The notes under the pieces are model-generated. The model saw only the letters and a list, made by a program, of their open reading frames with translations, had not been told where the DNA came from and searched no databases. From Trueperaceae bacterium (GTDB lineage: Bacteria > Deinococcota > Deinococci > Deinococcales > Trueperaceae): 51,853 nucleotides of DNA. A program made the translations under genes and the position numbers. Numbering within the stretch: the first letter of the stretch is position 1; each line of letters opens with the position of its first letter. The stretch is taken from contig JAABTL010000004.1 in assembly GCA_011389865.1 (NCBI GenBank), forward strand, positions 1 to 51,853. The letters run 5' to 3'. Below are positions 35,238 through 44,393 of the stretch, in pieces.

Positions 35238-36727
35238 CCGGCCCCTGGGCCGAGGCGCTGCCGTGGGCGATCGTCCTGCCCCTCGTCGGCGCCGCGCTCA
35301 CGCCGGCGGTCGCGGTCCGCCATCCCCGGGTGTCCGGGTTCTGGGCCTGGGGCGTGCTGTTGGTCACCGCGGTCCTCACCGCCGGTCTCGTGTCCGAACT
35401 CGTCGCTCGCGGCCCGTTCTCCTACGGGCTCGGCGGTTGGGCTGCCTCCTACGGCATCGAGTTGCGCTTCGACCACTTCAGCGCCTGGGTGCTGCCGCTG
35501 GTCGTGCTGTTCGTCGTCATCGTGCCGTTCTCGTGGCGTTACCTGGACCACGTGATGCCGGACGAGCGGCGACCGCCGTTCTACGCGCTGCTGCTGCTGA
35601 ACGCCGGGGGCATGATCGGCTTCTGCGTCACCGGCGACCTGTTCAACCTGTTCGTATTCACCGAGGTCGTGTCGCTGTCCAGCTACGCCCTGGTGGCGGT
35701 CGGCGGACGCGGCCTGGCCGCCTTCGCGGCCCTCAAGTACCTCTTCATCGGCGCCGTGTCGTCGCTCCTCATGCTCTTCGCGACGGCGCAGCTGTTCGTT
35801 CTGAGCGGCAGCCTCAACATGGCCGACGTCTCCCTGCGGCTCGGCGAGATCGGTGGCGGCACCGCGGTGATGGTGGCGTTCGCGGCCTACGCGGTCTCGT
35901 TCATGGTCAAGGCGGCGATGTTCCCGGTCCACGTCTGGCTGCCAGACGCCCACGCGATCGCCCCCAGTCCCGTCAGCGCGGTGTTGTCGGGCATGGTGGT
36001 CAAGGTCGGCATCGTCGGGATGCTGCGGATCTACCAGATCTACTTCGGCGCCGAGGTGCTCGAGCTCGGGGCGTTCAACCTGGCGCTGGTGTGGCTGGGC
36101 GCGATCTCGATCGTGATGGGCGCGTTCTTCGCCATCTTCCAGGACGACATCAAGCTCATGCTCGCCTACTCGACGATCTCGAACATCGGCTACATCGTGC
36201 TCGGCCTCGGGCTGGCGTCGCCCTACGCGGTGATCGGCGCCGCGGTGCACGTGTTCAACCACGCCCTGATCAAGGCGACCCTCTTCCTCGCCGCCGGCTC
36301 GATCATCCATCAGACCGGCTTCCGCACGCTCTCGGACCTGCGCGGCGTCGCCCGCACGATGCCGCAGACGTCGGCCGCGATGGCCATCGGCGCCGTGTCG
36401 ATCGTCGGGCTGCCGCCCACCGCGGGTTTCGTGTGCAAGTGGTACATCGCGCTCGGCGCGTTCGAGGCGAACCAGGCACCGTTCGGCTTCGCGCTCGTGT
36501 TCGGCGCGCTGTTCATCTTCATCTACTACATCCGGATGCTCAACGCCTTCTACTTCCAGCCACCGGTGCACGCTTCGGTCGCGCAGGCGAGCGAGACGCC
36601 CTGGTCGATGCGCGGGCCGGTCGTACTGCTCGCGTCCCTGTGCCTGATCCTCGGGGTGCTCGGCGGCATCCCGCTGACCTTCGTCGAGCCGGCGGTCCTC
36701 GACCTGCTGCCGTTCTGGGGGCAGTGA
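35234..36727 (+). CDS. mrpD: Antiporter-like subunit 1 (MrpD/MbhH type)
   Basis: 497 residues with about 14 spans, homologous to NuoM/NuoN. The proton-path residues are visible: Glu in FTEVVSLSSYALVAV, Lys in FMVKAAMFPVHVWLPDAHAI, Lys in LSGMVVKVGIVGMLRIYQ, and Lys in TAGFVCKWYIALGAF. GTG 35234 overlaps the mrpC stop. This is the best candidate for MrpD proper. Confidence 0.9.
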   Translation: MTGPWAEALPWAIVLPLVGAALTPAVAVRHPRVSGFWAWGVLLVTAVLTAGLVSELVARGPFSYGLGGWAASYGIELRFDHFSAWVLPLVVLFVVIVPFSWRYLDHVMPDERRPPFYALLLLNAGGMIGFCVTGDLFNLFVFTEVVSLSSYALVAVGGRGLAAFAALKYLFIGAVSSLLMLFATAQLFVLSGSLNMADVSLRLGEIGGGTAVMVAFAAYAVSFMVKAAMFPVHVWLPDAHAIAPSPVSAVLSGMVVKVGIVGMLRIYQIYFGAEVLELGAFNLALVWLGAISIVMGAFFAIFQDDIKLMLAYSTISNIGYIVLGLGLASPYAVIGAAVHVFNHALIKATLFLAAGSIIHQTGFRTLSDLRGVARTMPQTSAAMAIGAVSIVGLPPTAGFVCKWYIALGAFEANQAPFGFALVFGALFIFIYYIRMLNAFYFQPPVHASVAQASETPWSMRGPVVLLASLCLILGVLGGIPLTFVEPAVLDLLPFWGQ

Positions 36728-36728
36728 C

Positions 36729-38234
36729 GTGGAGGTCGTCGACGTCCGGCCGATCCTGGCGCCGTTCGTGTCGTTCCTCTGCGCCGGCCTCGTGTTCGGC
36801 TTCGGCCGCAGCATCTTCTGGCGCCGCTTCTTCACCTTCCTGGCGGCGTTCATCAAGATGGCGCTGGTGCTCTCCATGTTGCCCGGGACGCTGCAGGGCG
36901 TCGTGTACGTCTACCAGTTCGTCGAGTTCACCCCCGGCATCGGCATCGGCTTCCGGGCGGACGCCTACGGCATGTTCTTCTCGCTCGTCTCGTCGACGCT
37001 GTGGGTGTTCACCACGATCTACGCGATCGGCTACATGCAGGGCGACAGGGACCGCGTGCGCTTCTTCGGGTTCTTCGCCCTGTGCGTCTCCACCACGGTC
37101 GGGGTCGCGTTCGCCGAGAACCTGCTGACCTTCTTCCTGTTCTACGAGACGCTGACGATCTGCACCTACCCGCTGGTGGTGCACGCCGAGACGCCCGAGG
37201 CGCTGCGTGCGGGCCGCATCTACCTGACCTACACGCTGATCGGCGGCGGCTTCGCGCTGGTGGGCGCGGTGATGACGCTCAACGCCGCCGGCACGCTGAC
37301 CTTCGCCGCCCCCGGCATCCTCGGCATGGAGAGCGGCGTCGCGACGCTGGCGGTCATCTTCCTCTGCCTGATCATCGGCTTCGGGGTCAAGGCAGCGATC
37401 ATGCCGCTCCACGGCTGGCTGCCGATCGCGATGGTCGCGCCCACGCCGGTCAGCGCGCTGCTGCACGCCGTCGCGGTGGTGAAGGTCGGCGCCTTCGGGG
37501 TCACCCGCGTCATCTACAACGTGTTCGGCGTCGAGCTCTTGCGCGAGCTCGGTTTCGCCACACCGCTGGCCCTGCTCGCGGGCTTCACGATCGTGGCCGC
37601 CTCGACGATCGCCCTCACGCAGGACCACCTCAAGCGACGCCTCGCCTACTCGACGATCAGCCAGCTCTCGTACATCGTCCTCGGGGCCGCGCTGCTCACG
37701 CCGCTGGCGGCGACGGCGGCCGTCCTGCACATCGCCAACCAGGCGTTCGCCAAGATCACCATGTTCTTCGTGGTCGGGGCCATCACCCGCACCACGGGCA
37801 AGAAGTACGTCAGCGAGATCGACGGCATCGGCGCGCGCCTGCCCTGGAGCATGGCGGCCTTCTCGATCGCGGCGCTGTCGTTCGTGGGGGTGCCGCTGAC
37901 CGCCGGCTTCATCACGAAGTGGTACCTCGCGCTCGGCGCGCTGGAGGCCGACGCCTGGTGGTACGTGCTGGTGCTCATCACCAGCTCGCTGCTCAACGCC
38001 GGGTACTTCTTCCCGATCCTGCACCGGGCCTACTTCCGGCAGGCCAAGGAGCCCTGGCCGCCGCTGGAGCCGGGACGCCGGTTCGAGACCCCGAAGACGC
38101 TGCTGTTCCCGATCGTCATCTGCGCGGCGTACGTGCTGCTGCTGGGTGTCACCGCCGAGGTGCCCGGGATGCCGTTCTCGGTGGCTCAGGTGGCGGTCGA
38201 TGGCTTCTTCGCGCCGGTGGGCGGTGGGCCGTGA
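36729..38234 (+). CDS. Antiporter-like subunit 2 (NuoL/M/MrpD type)
   Basis: 501 residues, about 14 spans. Glu in FFLFYETLTICTYPLVVH, Lys in FGVKAAIMPLHGWLPIA, Lys in LHAVAVVKVGAFGVTRVI and Lys in TAGFITKWYLALGAL complete the proton-path set. The LHA-x-x-VVKVG form resembles the MrpA/NuoL signature. GTG 36729 is 1 nt after the previous stop. Confidence 0.88.
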   Translation: MEVVDVRPILAPFVSFLCAGLVFGFGRSIFWRRFFTFLAAFIKMALVLSMLPGTLQGVVYVYQFVEFTPGIGIGFRADAYGMFFSLVSSTLWVFTTIYAIGYMQGDRDRVRFFGFFALCVSTTVGVAFAENLLTFFLFYETLTICTYPLVVHAETPEALRAGRIYLTYTLIGGGFALVGAVMTLNAAGTLTFAAPGILGMESGVATLAVIFLCLIIGFGVKAAIMPLHGWLPIAMVAPTPVSALLHAVAVVKVGAFGVTRVIYNVFGVELLRELGFATPLALLAGFTIVAASTIALTQDHLKRRLAYSTISQLSYIVLGAALLTPLAATAAVLHIANQAFAKITMFFVVGAITRTTGKKYVSEIDGIGARLPWSMAAFSIAALSFVGVPLTAGFITKWYLALGALEADAWWYVLVLITSSLLNAGYFFPILHRAYFRQAKEPWPPLEPGRRFETPKTLLFPIVICAAYVLLLGVTAEVPGMPFSVAQVAVDGFFAPVGGGP

Positions 38235-39706
38235 GCTCCTGGTGGCCGGGCGTGGCCGTCGCGTTGCCCCTCGTCGGCGTCGCCGCGGTCTCCTTCGGCC
38301 GCCTGACCGAGCGCTGGCGCATCGCCGCGCTGGTGGTGCCCGCCGTCGCCGCCCTCGCGGTCGCCCTGCTGATCGTCGGCGACGTCCTCGCCGGCCGCAC
38401 GCCGGAGCTGTTCGTGCTCCGCATGACGCCGACGCTGTGGCTGGTGCTGCGGGTCGACGCGCCCGGCGCGCTCTACGGCGCGACGGTGGCGGCCCTGGGC
38501 CTGCTGGCCCTGGTGTACTCGTTCGGCTACGTCCAGCGCGGGCCGCGCTGGTCTCGCTACTTCGCCTTCCTCATGGCCTCGTTCACGTGCACCATGGGCG
38601 TCGCGTACGCGGGCAACCTGCTCACCTTCCTGATCTTCTACGAGGCGTTCTCGGTGCTGACCTACGCGCTCGTGGTCCACGAGCAGACGCCCGAGGCGAT
38701 CCGGGCGGGCGCGAAGTACATCGCCTACATCCTCGTCGGTGGGAGCCTGGTGCTCGCCGGCATCCTGCTGACCTACTTCCTGGCGGGCGACCTGACGTTC
38801 GTGGCCGGCGGCTTCCTCGCCGCGGACGCTGCGCGCGGGCAGCTCCTCGCCGCCTTCTGGTGCTTCGTCGTGGGCTTCGGCGTCAAGGCCGCCCTGGTGC
38901 CGCTGCACGGCTGGGTCCCGGATGCCCATCCGGCCGCGCCGGCGCCGTTCTCGGCGGTCCTCTCGGGCGTGATGGTCGCGGCCGGCGCCTTCGGCATCAT
39001 GCGGGTGGCCCTGGACGTGTACGGCGCCCCGCTGGTCCGCGCGCTGGGCGTCGCGCCCTGGCTGACCGTCATCGCATCCGTCACCGTGCTGCTGGGCGCG
39101 CTGCTGGCGATCGGTCAGGACGACCTGAAGCGGAGGCTGGCCTACTCGACGATCAGCCAGATGGGCTACCTGACGTTGGCGGTCTCGCTGCTCGGCTCCG
39201 GGGTGATGGCCGGGGCGCTGGTGCACCTCGTCCACCACGCGTTCCTCAAGGGCACGCTGTTCTTCTGTGCGGGGCTGTGGATCCACTCCAGCGGCGTCCG
39301 TCGGGTGCGCGATCTGCGCGGCATGGGGGCCCGCATGCCGCTGACGGCCGCTGCCTTCACGCTGGCTGCCCTCGGCATGATCGGCGTGCCACCGCTCTCG
39401 GGCTTCGTCAGCAAGTGGTGGCTGGGCGTGGGCATGCTCCAGGTGGACGCGGCGATCGGTCTCGCGGTGCTGCTGGCCGGCGCCCTCCTCGCCGCCGCCT
39501 ACCTTCTTCCCGTGGTGTACGCGGCCTACTTCGCGCCGGCCGGACCGATCGCCGGGCACGCCGGTCGCGAGGCGCCGGCGACGATGCTCGCCCCGACGCT
39601 GGTCGCCGCGGCCCTGACGATCGTCTTCGGGCTCGGCTCGCACTACGGCGGCTTCCCGCTGCAGCTCGCGCAGGCCGCGGTGGCCGCCTGGTTCGGTGGA
39701 GGTTGA
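38231..39706 (+). CDS. Antiporter-like subunit 3 (NuoM/MrpD type), one lysine missing
   Basis: 491 residues, about 14 spans. FLIFYEAFSVLTYALVVHEQ keeps the Glu and FGVKAALVPLHGWVPDAHPA the first Lys, but the next helix reads LSGVMVAAGAFGIMRVALD, with Ala where the others have Lys. LSGFVSKWWLGVGML keeps the third Lys. GTG 38231 overlaps the previous stop (GTGA). It is close in sequence to subunit 2 (both share the LVVH-x-x-TPEA loop), suggesting duplication. Confidence 0.88.
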   Translation: MSSWWPGVAVALPLVGVAAVSFGRLTERWRIAALVVPAVAALAVALLIVGDVLAGRTPELFVLRMTPTLWLVLRVDAPGALYGATVAALGLLALVYSFGYVQRGPRWSRYFAFLMASFTCTMGVAYAGNLLTFLIFYEAFSVLTYALVVHEQTPEAIRAGAKYIAYILVGGSLVLAGILLTYFLAGDLTFVAGGFLAADAARGQLLAAFWCFVVGFGVKAALVPLHGWVPDAHPAAPAPFSAVLSGVMVAAGAFGIMRVALDVYGAPLVRALGVAPWLTVIASVTVLLGALLAIGQDDLKRRLAYSTISQMGYLTLAVSLLGSGVMAGALVHLVHHAFLKGTLFFCAGLWIHSSGVRRVRDLRGMGARMPLTAAAFTLAALGMIGVPPLSGFVSKWWLGVGMLQVDAAIGLAVLLAGALLAAAYLLPVVYAAYFAPAGPIAGHAGREAPATMLAPTLVAAALTIVFGLGSHYGGFPLQLAQAAVAAWFGGG

Positions 39707-39710
39707 CACG

Positions 39711-41849
39711 ATGACCCACGCCGGTCCCGTGCTCGTGTTGCTGGTGCCGCTCGCTGCGGTCCCGCTGCTGTGGGTCGTCGACCGCATGGGCCGGAAGGCG
39801 ATGGGCGCGCTGGTCACCGTCGCCGCCGCGGCGTCGTTCGCGGGCGTGGCCTCGCTGCTGCCCGCGGTGTTGGCGCACGGGCGCCTCACCATCCGCGTCC
39901 CGGCGGTGCTCGGCGAGCTCGGTTTCGCGCTCGACGGCGTCGGCCTGACCTTCGCGCTCGTCACGACCTTCGTGTGGTCGTGCGCCTCGCTGTACGCCAT
40001 CGACTACCTCGACCACGACGGCAAGGAGCGCCGCTACCACCTGACCAGCCTGCTGACGCTGGCGGCCATGCTCGGCATCGTCGTGGCGGGCGACCTGATC
40101 ACGCTGTACGTCTTCTTCGAGTGGTTGGGCCTGGCCGCCTACCTGTTCGTCGTGCACGTCGGCGGCAAGGCCGCCGAGCGCGCCGGGCTGAAGTACCTCG
40201 TGCTGACGCTGCTCGGCGGCTTCGCCGTCCTGACCGGCGCCCTGATCGTCCAAGCCCTCGGCGGCGGCGAGTTGGGCGTGGCGCTGGCCCTCGAGCCCGG
40301 CAGCGAGACGATGCGGCTGCTCGCGGCGGCCCTCCTGGTGCTCGGCTTCGGCGTCAAGGCGGGCGTGCTCGGCCTGCACATCTGGCTGCCCGACGCCCAC
40401 ACGGCTGCGCCCGCACCGGCGAGCGCGCTGCTCTCGGGCCTGATGATCAAGGCCGGCGCCTACGGCATCCTGCGCACCGTGGGCGGCCTCTTCGCGGGCG
40501 GCCCCGACGCGTCGCCCGCCGTGGGGCTGCAGGCGGAGACCGTCGCCCTGGCCGTCCTGGGACTGGGCAGCGTGACGATGCTCGCGGGCGTCGTCATGGC
40601 GCTGTGGCAGGTCGAGGCCAAGCGCCTGCTCGCCTACAGCAGCGTCAGCCAGATGGGCTTCATCCTGGTGGGCATCGGCTCGGCCGCCTACCTGGGTGAG
40701 AGCGGCGGTATCGGCTGGACGGGCACCCTGATGCACGTCGTCAATCACGCCCTGTTCAAGGGGCTGCTGTTCCTGGGCCTGGGGGCCGTGATCCACGCGA
40801 CCGGCGTCGGCGACATGCGCCGGCTCGGCGGCCTGTGGCGGCGGATGCCGTGGACCTTCGCGCTGGTGCTGGTCGCCGTGGGTGGCATCATCGGCGTCCC
40901 CGGCCTCAACGGCTTCGTCAGCAAGAGCGTCCTGCACCACGCCCTCGAGTACGCGGAGGGATATCGCCACCTGGCGGCGTTGGCCTGGGCCGAGCGCGTG
41001 TTCACGCTGACGACGATCGGCACGACGGCCGCCCTGGTCAAGCTCGTGACGATGACCTTCTTCGGTTCGCCGCGCGCCGAACTCGGCGGCCACGTGCACG
41101 AGGCCTCCTGGCGCATGCGTGCCGCGATGGCGGCGATGGCCGCCGCCGTGGTGACGCTGGGCCTCAGGCCCCAGTTGCTGGCGCCGCTCCTCGCCAGCGC
41201 GCTCGGCGCCTTCGGCACGCCCGCGGGTGGCGTCGAGGGTTACCTGACGTCGCCGATCGGCCATGCCGGTGACCTGCGCGCCGCCGCCACGGCGCTCTCT
41301 CTCGGGATCGCGGTGGCCTGGGCCGCGGGGCGCTGGCACGTCTTCGACCGTCAGCCGCCGATGTGGCTCTCGCTCGACCGGTTGATCGCGGCCGCGATCG
41401 CGGCGGGTTCCGCCGCGGTGCGCTGGTCGGCCGCCGAGCGCGAGGCGCTCGAGGCCAGCGCGCGGCGCCTGCTGGAGCACGAGCGCGAGGTGCTGATGGC
41501 CGCGACCACGCGGCCGCCCGTCGCGACCCGCCGGCTGTGGGTGCGGCTGCGGGTGCGCACGTTGGCGCTCGCGGAGCGCTTGTCGGTGCACTGGCGGGTG
41601 GCGGAGCGCGTCACCCGCGAGATCGGGCGGCGGCTCGACGAGAGCCGGCGGCTCGACGAGAGCCAGCAACTGCAGGTACGGGTCGCGCGCGACCTCGGTG
41701 ACGTGGCGAAGTCCGCGGGGGGCGAGGAGCTCGCCCTGATGGCGCGCCGCCGCATCCAACGCGACAGCCGCGACCTCAGCCTCAACGTCGGCGTGCTCTT
41801 CGTCGTCTGGCTGCTGTTCCTGGGGGCGCTGTGGGTCGCGGCGGGTTGA
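39711..41849 (+). CDS. Antiporter-like subunit 4 (NuoL/MrpA-N type) with extra C-terminal domain
   Basis: 712 residues. The core (1-480) is NuoL/MrpA-like: VFFEWLGLAAYLFVVHVGGK, FGVKAGVLGLHIWLPDAHTA, LSGLMIKAGAYGILRTVGG and LNGFVSKSVLHHALEY. After two more spans comes ~190 residues rich in Arg/Ala/Glu, predicted helical and probably cytoplasmic (ERLSVHWRVAERVTREIGRR), then a final span (LNVGVLFVVWLLFLGALWVA). It may replace the lateral helix/anchor of MrpA or NuoL. ATG 39711 has GGAGGT upstream; the gene ends the operon. Confidence 0.87.
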   Translation: MTHAGPVLVLLVPLAAVPLLWVVDRMGRKAMGALVTVAAAASFAGVASLLPAVLAHGRLTIRVPAVLGELGFALDGVGLTFALVTTFVWSCASLYAIDYLDHDGKERRYHLTSLLTLAAMLGIVVAGDLITLYVFFEWLGLAAYLFVVHVGGKAAERAGLKYLVLTLLGGFAVLTGALIVQALGGGELGVALALEPGSETMRLLAAALLVLGFGVKAGVLGLHIWLPDAHTAAPAPASALLSGLMIKAGAYGILRTVGGLFAGGPDASPAVGLQAETVALAVLGLGSVTMLAGVVMALWQVEAKRLLAYSSVSQMGFILVGIGSAAYLGESGGIGWTGTLMHVVNHALFKGLLFLGLGAVIHATGVGDMRRLGGLWRRMPWTFALVLVAVGGIIGVPGLNGFVSKSVLHHALEYAEGYRHLAALAWAERVFTLTTIGTTAALVKLVTMTFFGSPRAELGGHVHEASWRMRAAMAAMAAAVVTLGLRPQLLAPLLASALGAFGTPAGGVEGYLTSPIGHAGDLRAAATALSLGIAVAWAAGRWHVFDRQPPMWLSLDRLIAAAIAAGSAAVRWSAAEREALEASARRLLEHEREVLMAATTRPPVATRRLWVRLRVRTLALAERLSVHWRVAERVTREIGRRLDESRRLDESQQLQVRVARDLGDVAKSAGGEELALMARRRIQRDSRDLSLNVGVLFVVWLLFLGALWVAAG

Positions 41850-41880
41850 GGCCGTCGCGGCTGGCGCGCGAGGCGCCGGC

Positions 41881-41902
41881 CGCGCTCCCGGCGGGGAGCG
41901 CG
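41881..41902 (+). terminator. Terminator of the Mrp/Mbh operon
   Basis: 9-bp GC stem (41881-41889 with 41894-41902) and a 4-nt loop, 31 nt after the last stop. Confidence 0.6.
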
Positions 41903-41924
41903 AGAACCGAGGCGCGGCGTCGGC

Positions 41925-41954
41925 TTGCCTAGCTCAGGGCGGTTCTGGTAAGCT
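41925..41954 (+). promoter_or_regulatory. Promoter of rplU-rpmA
   Basis: TTGCCT (41925-41930), 18-bp spacer, TAAGCT (41949-41954); about 150 nt leader before rplU. The rest of this 255-bp gap holds no gene. Confidence 0.6.
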
Positions 41955-42104
41955 TCTGGTTCTGGACCGGAGCGCCCGCGGGCGCGACCGGCCATCGAAC
42001 GGTCGGACGCCTGCCAGGCCTCGGAGCCCAAGCGGTGCGTCCACGTTCGCACGTCGCCCCGACCCCGGCCTACGCCGGCCGCGGGCATCGGAGGTAGGAG
42101 AGCC

Positions 42105-42410
42105 ATGTTCGCGATCATCGAGTCCGGCGGCAAGCAGTACCGCGTCCAGCAGGGCGACGTGCTGCGCCTGGAGAAGCTCGACGCCGAGCCCGGCGCCACG
42201 GTGGATTTCCCCGTGCTGCTGCTCGGCGGCGAGTCGGTCAAGATCGGCAGCCCGCGCGTCGACGGCGCCAGCGTCAAGGCAGAAGTCGTCGCCCACGGGC
42301 GCGGCAACAAGATCCACATCTACAAGTTCCGCGCCAAGGCCAACTACCGGCGCCACACCGGCCACCGTCAGCCCTACACCGAGGTCCGCGTCACCGGCAT
42401 CGCCGGCTGA
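42105..42410 (+). CDS. rplU: 50S ribosomal protein L21
   Basis: 101 residues of the usual length: MFAIIESGGKQYRVQQGDVL, VLLLGGESVKIGSP, GNKIHIYKFRAKANYRRHTG, HRQPYTEVRVTGI. ATG 42105 follows GGAGGTAGGAG. Paired with rpmA in the universal rplU-rpmA-obg order. Confidence 0.97.
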   Translation: MFAIIESGGKQYRVQQGDVLRLEKLDAEPGATVDFPVLLLGGESVKIGSPRVDGASVKAEVVAHGRGNKIHIYKFRAKANYRRHTGHRQPYTEVRVTGIAG

Positions 42411-42431
42411 CCGCGGCGCGAGGAGACCCCC

Positions 42432-42710
42432 ATGGCTCACAAGAAAGGCGTCGGCAGCTCCAAGAACGGCCGCGACAGCCAGTCCAAGCGCCTCGGCGTG
42501 AAGCGCTTCGACGGCGAGGTCGTCACCGCCGGCCACATCCTGGTCCGCCAGCGCGGCACCAAGTTCAAACCCGGCCTCAACGCCGGCCTCGGCAAGGACT
42601 TCACCATCTTCGCCCTGCGCGACGGCGTGGTGCGCTTCGCCGACAAGGGCGCCAAGGGCCGCTTCATCTCCGTCGAGGAGACCGCCCCGGCGGCGGTGTC
42701 GGCCGACTGA
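42432..42710 (+). CDS. rpmA: 50S ribosomal protein L27
   Basis: 92 residues. [20 protein letters not shown] and [40 protein letters not shown] are typical. The N-terminus starts MAHKK directly, so no cleavable Firmicutes-type extension. Located 21 nt after rplU. Confidence 0.97.
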   Translation: MAHKKGVGSSKNGRDSQSKRLGVKRFDGEVVTAGHILVRQRGTKFKPGLNAGLGKDFTIFALRDGVVRFADKGAKGRFISVEETAPAAVSAD

Positions 42711-42794
42711 GCCGAACCCCGCAGTTGGCCGCGCGGCGCCCGCGGTGGGTCGCGGTGCACCCCGCCGGCCCGATGACTTCGAACGCTCACCCGT

Positions 42795-42821
42795 CGCCCG
42801 CGGCCCGAAGGTCCGCGGGCG
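42795..42821 (+). terminator. Hairpin between rpmA and obg
   Basis: 9-bp perfect stem (42795-42803 with 42813-42821) with a 9-nt loop in the 201-bp rpmA-obg gap. It may end or attenuate the ribosomal message before obg; no T-run. No gene is supported in this gap. Confidence 0.5.
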
Positions 42822-42911
42822 CGTCCTTGACCCCCACGAACCTGAACACCGCGCCCCCGAGGGAGCGCGGCGCACGCGGCGAGGCATCGACCCCGCCAGA
42901 GGAGTCCCGCC

Positions 42912-44345
42912 ATGCCCTTCCGTGACGTCATCGAGATCACCGCCCAGGGTGGCAAGGGGGGCGACGGGGCCATGTCGTTCATGCGCCTCAAGTACATCCC
43001 CAAGGGCGGACCCGACGGCGGCCACGGAGGCGACGGCGGTGGCGTGTGGCTCGAAGCGATCGACGACGTCACCTCGCTCGACCGGCTGGTCACCCGGCAG
43101 GTGTACAAGGCCGGCGTGGGCCAGCAGGGGGAGGGCCGCAACCGCGCGGGCCACGGCGGTGCGGACGTCACGATCCCCGTGCCGGTCGGTACCGTCGCGA
43201 GCGATGCCGACAGCGGCGAGGTGCTGGCCGACCTGGTCGAGGTGGGCCAGCGCGAGTTGGTGGCCGCCGGCGGCGTGGGGGGCCGGGGCAACTCCGCCTT
43301 CGCCAACTCCTACCGGCGTGCGCCGCGCTTCGCCGAGTACGGCACGCCGGGCGAGAAGCGCAGGCTGCGGCTCGAGCTGCGGACGATCGCCGACGTCGGG
43401 CTGGTCGGCTACCCCAACGCCGGCAAGTCCAGCCTGCTGGCGGCGGTGTCGAACGCCCGCCCGAAGGTGGCGGCGTACCCCTTCACCACGCTCAGCCCCA
43501 ACCTCGGCGTCGTCGAACGCGACCACCAGCGACTGACGATCGCCGACGTGCCCGGCATCATCGAGGACGCGCACCTCGGTCGCGGGCTCGGGTTCGAGTT
43601 CCTGCGGCACATCGCCCGCACCCGCCTGCTCGCCTTCGTCGTCGACCTGGCCGACGACCCGGTCGTCCACCTGGAGGCGTTGCGCGGTGAGCTCGAGGCG
43701 TACGACCCCGACCTGCTGGAACGCCCCGCCGTGGTGGTGCTGAACAAGCTCGACCTCGTCGGTGCGGGGGAGGCGGAGGCGGGCGCCGAGCTCCTCGCCG
43801 ACTTCGGGCTGCCGACCTTCGCGGTCTCGGCGGCGATGGGCGAGGGCCTCGACACGCTCGTGGAGGCGCTGTTCCAGCTGGTGCCGGAGGCCCCGCGGGT
43901 GTCCGGTCCGATGCCCGTGCGGCGGGTGGTCGCGCCCGAGCCGCTGCGCGTCACGCGCGATGCCAGCGGTCTCGGCTGGGTCGTCCACGGCCGCGAGGTC
44001 GAGGCGCTGGTCGCCCGCTTCGATCCCACCAACCGCGACGCCGTCGCCTACCTGCAGCGCCACTTCGTCTCGCTCGGCGTGTCCAAGCAACTCGCCAAGG
44101 CGGGGGCCACCACCGGCGACGAGGTCGTCATCGGCGACGCGGTGTTCGACTACTTCGACGAGGCGGCGGTCGAGGCCGAGGCGCGCGCGGCCGAGGAGGC
44201 CGAGCGGGCCGAAGACGAGGCGGCCGAGCGCCGCTGGAGCGACGAGGGCACGGCGGGTGACGAGGGCGCGGCAGGCGAGGAAGCTTCGCCTGGCGACACG
44301 GCGTCCGAGGCCCGTGACGACGGCGGCCCGCGAGGCGCGTGCTAA
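42912..44345 (+). CDS. obgE: GTPase Obg/CgtA
   Basis: Ribosome-associated GTPase linked to 50S assembly and the stringent response. 477 residues: glycine-rich Obg domain ([33 protein letters not shown]), G domain with G1 GYPNAGKSS, switch [12 protein letters not shown]3 [10 protein letters not shown]4 NKLD and G5 VSAAMGEG, then an OCT-type C-terminal domain and an acidic Ala/Glu tail of ~60 residues. ATG 42912 has GAGGAG upstream. Heads the obg-yqeK-LCP-rsfS-yraN-ppx-trpF run. Confidence 0.96.
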   Translation: MPFRDVIEITAQGGKGGDGAMSFMRLKYIPKGGPDGGHGGDGGGVWLEAIDDVTSLDRLVTRQVYKAGVGQQGEGRNRAGHGGADVTIPVPVGTVASDADSGEVLADLVEVGQRELVAAGGVGGRGNSAFANSYRRAPRFAEYGTPGEKRRLRLELRTIADVGLVGYPNAGKSSLLAAVSNARPKVAAYPFTTLSPNLGVVERDHQRLTIADVPGIIEDAHLGRGLGFEFLRHIARTRLLAFVVDLADDPVVHLEALRGELEAYDPDLLERPAVVVLNKLDLVGAGEAEAGAELLADFGLPTFAVSAAMGEGLDTLVEALFQLVPEAPRVSGPMPVRRVVAPEPLRVTRDASGLGWVVHGREVEALVARFDPTNRDAVAYLQRHFVSLGVSKQLAKAGATTGDEVVIGDAVFDYFDEAAVEAEARAAEEAERAEDEAAERRWSDEGTAGDEGAAGEEASPGDTASEARDDGGPRGAC

Positions 44346-44393
44346 GTTGGGCGCGCTGGGCCCGCGCGCGCGGGCGGTCCCTTTCGCCGGAAC

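Noticed and set aside
32530-41759. Several very long open frames on the minus strand opposite the Mrp/Mbh genes
   Set aside because: Their composition (runs of Arg, Asp, Gln, His, Glu) is that of the antisense of high-GC membrane genes; no domain, ribosome site or operon logic supports them.
42725-42911. Small open frame between rpmA and obg
   Set aside because: It overlaps a terminator-like hairpin and the obg ribosome site, has no ribosome site of its own, and reads as random Pro/Arg/Ala sequence.
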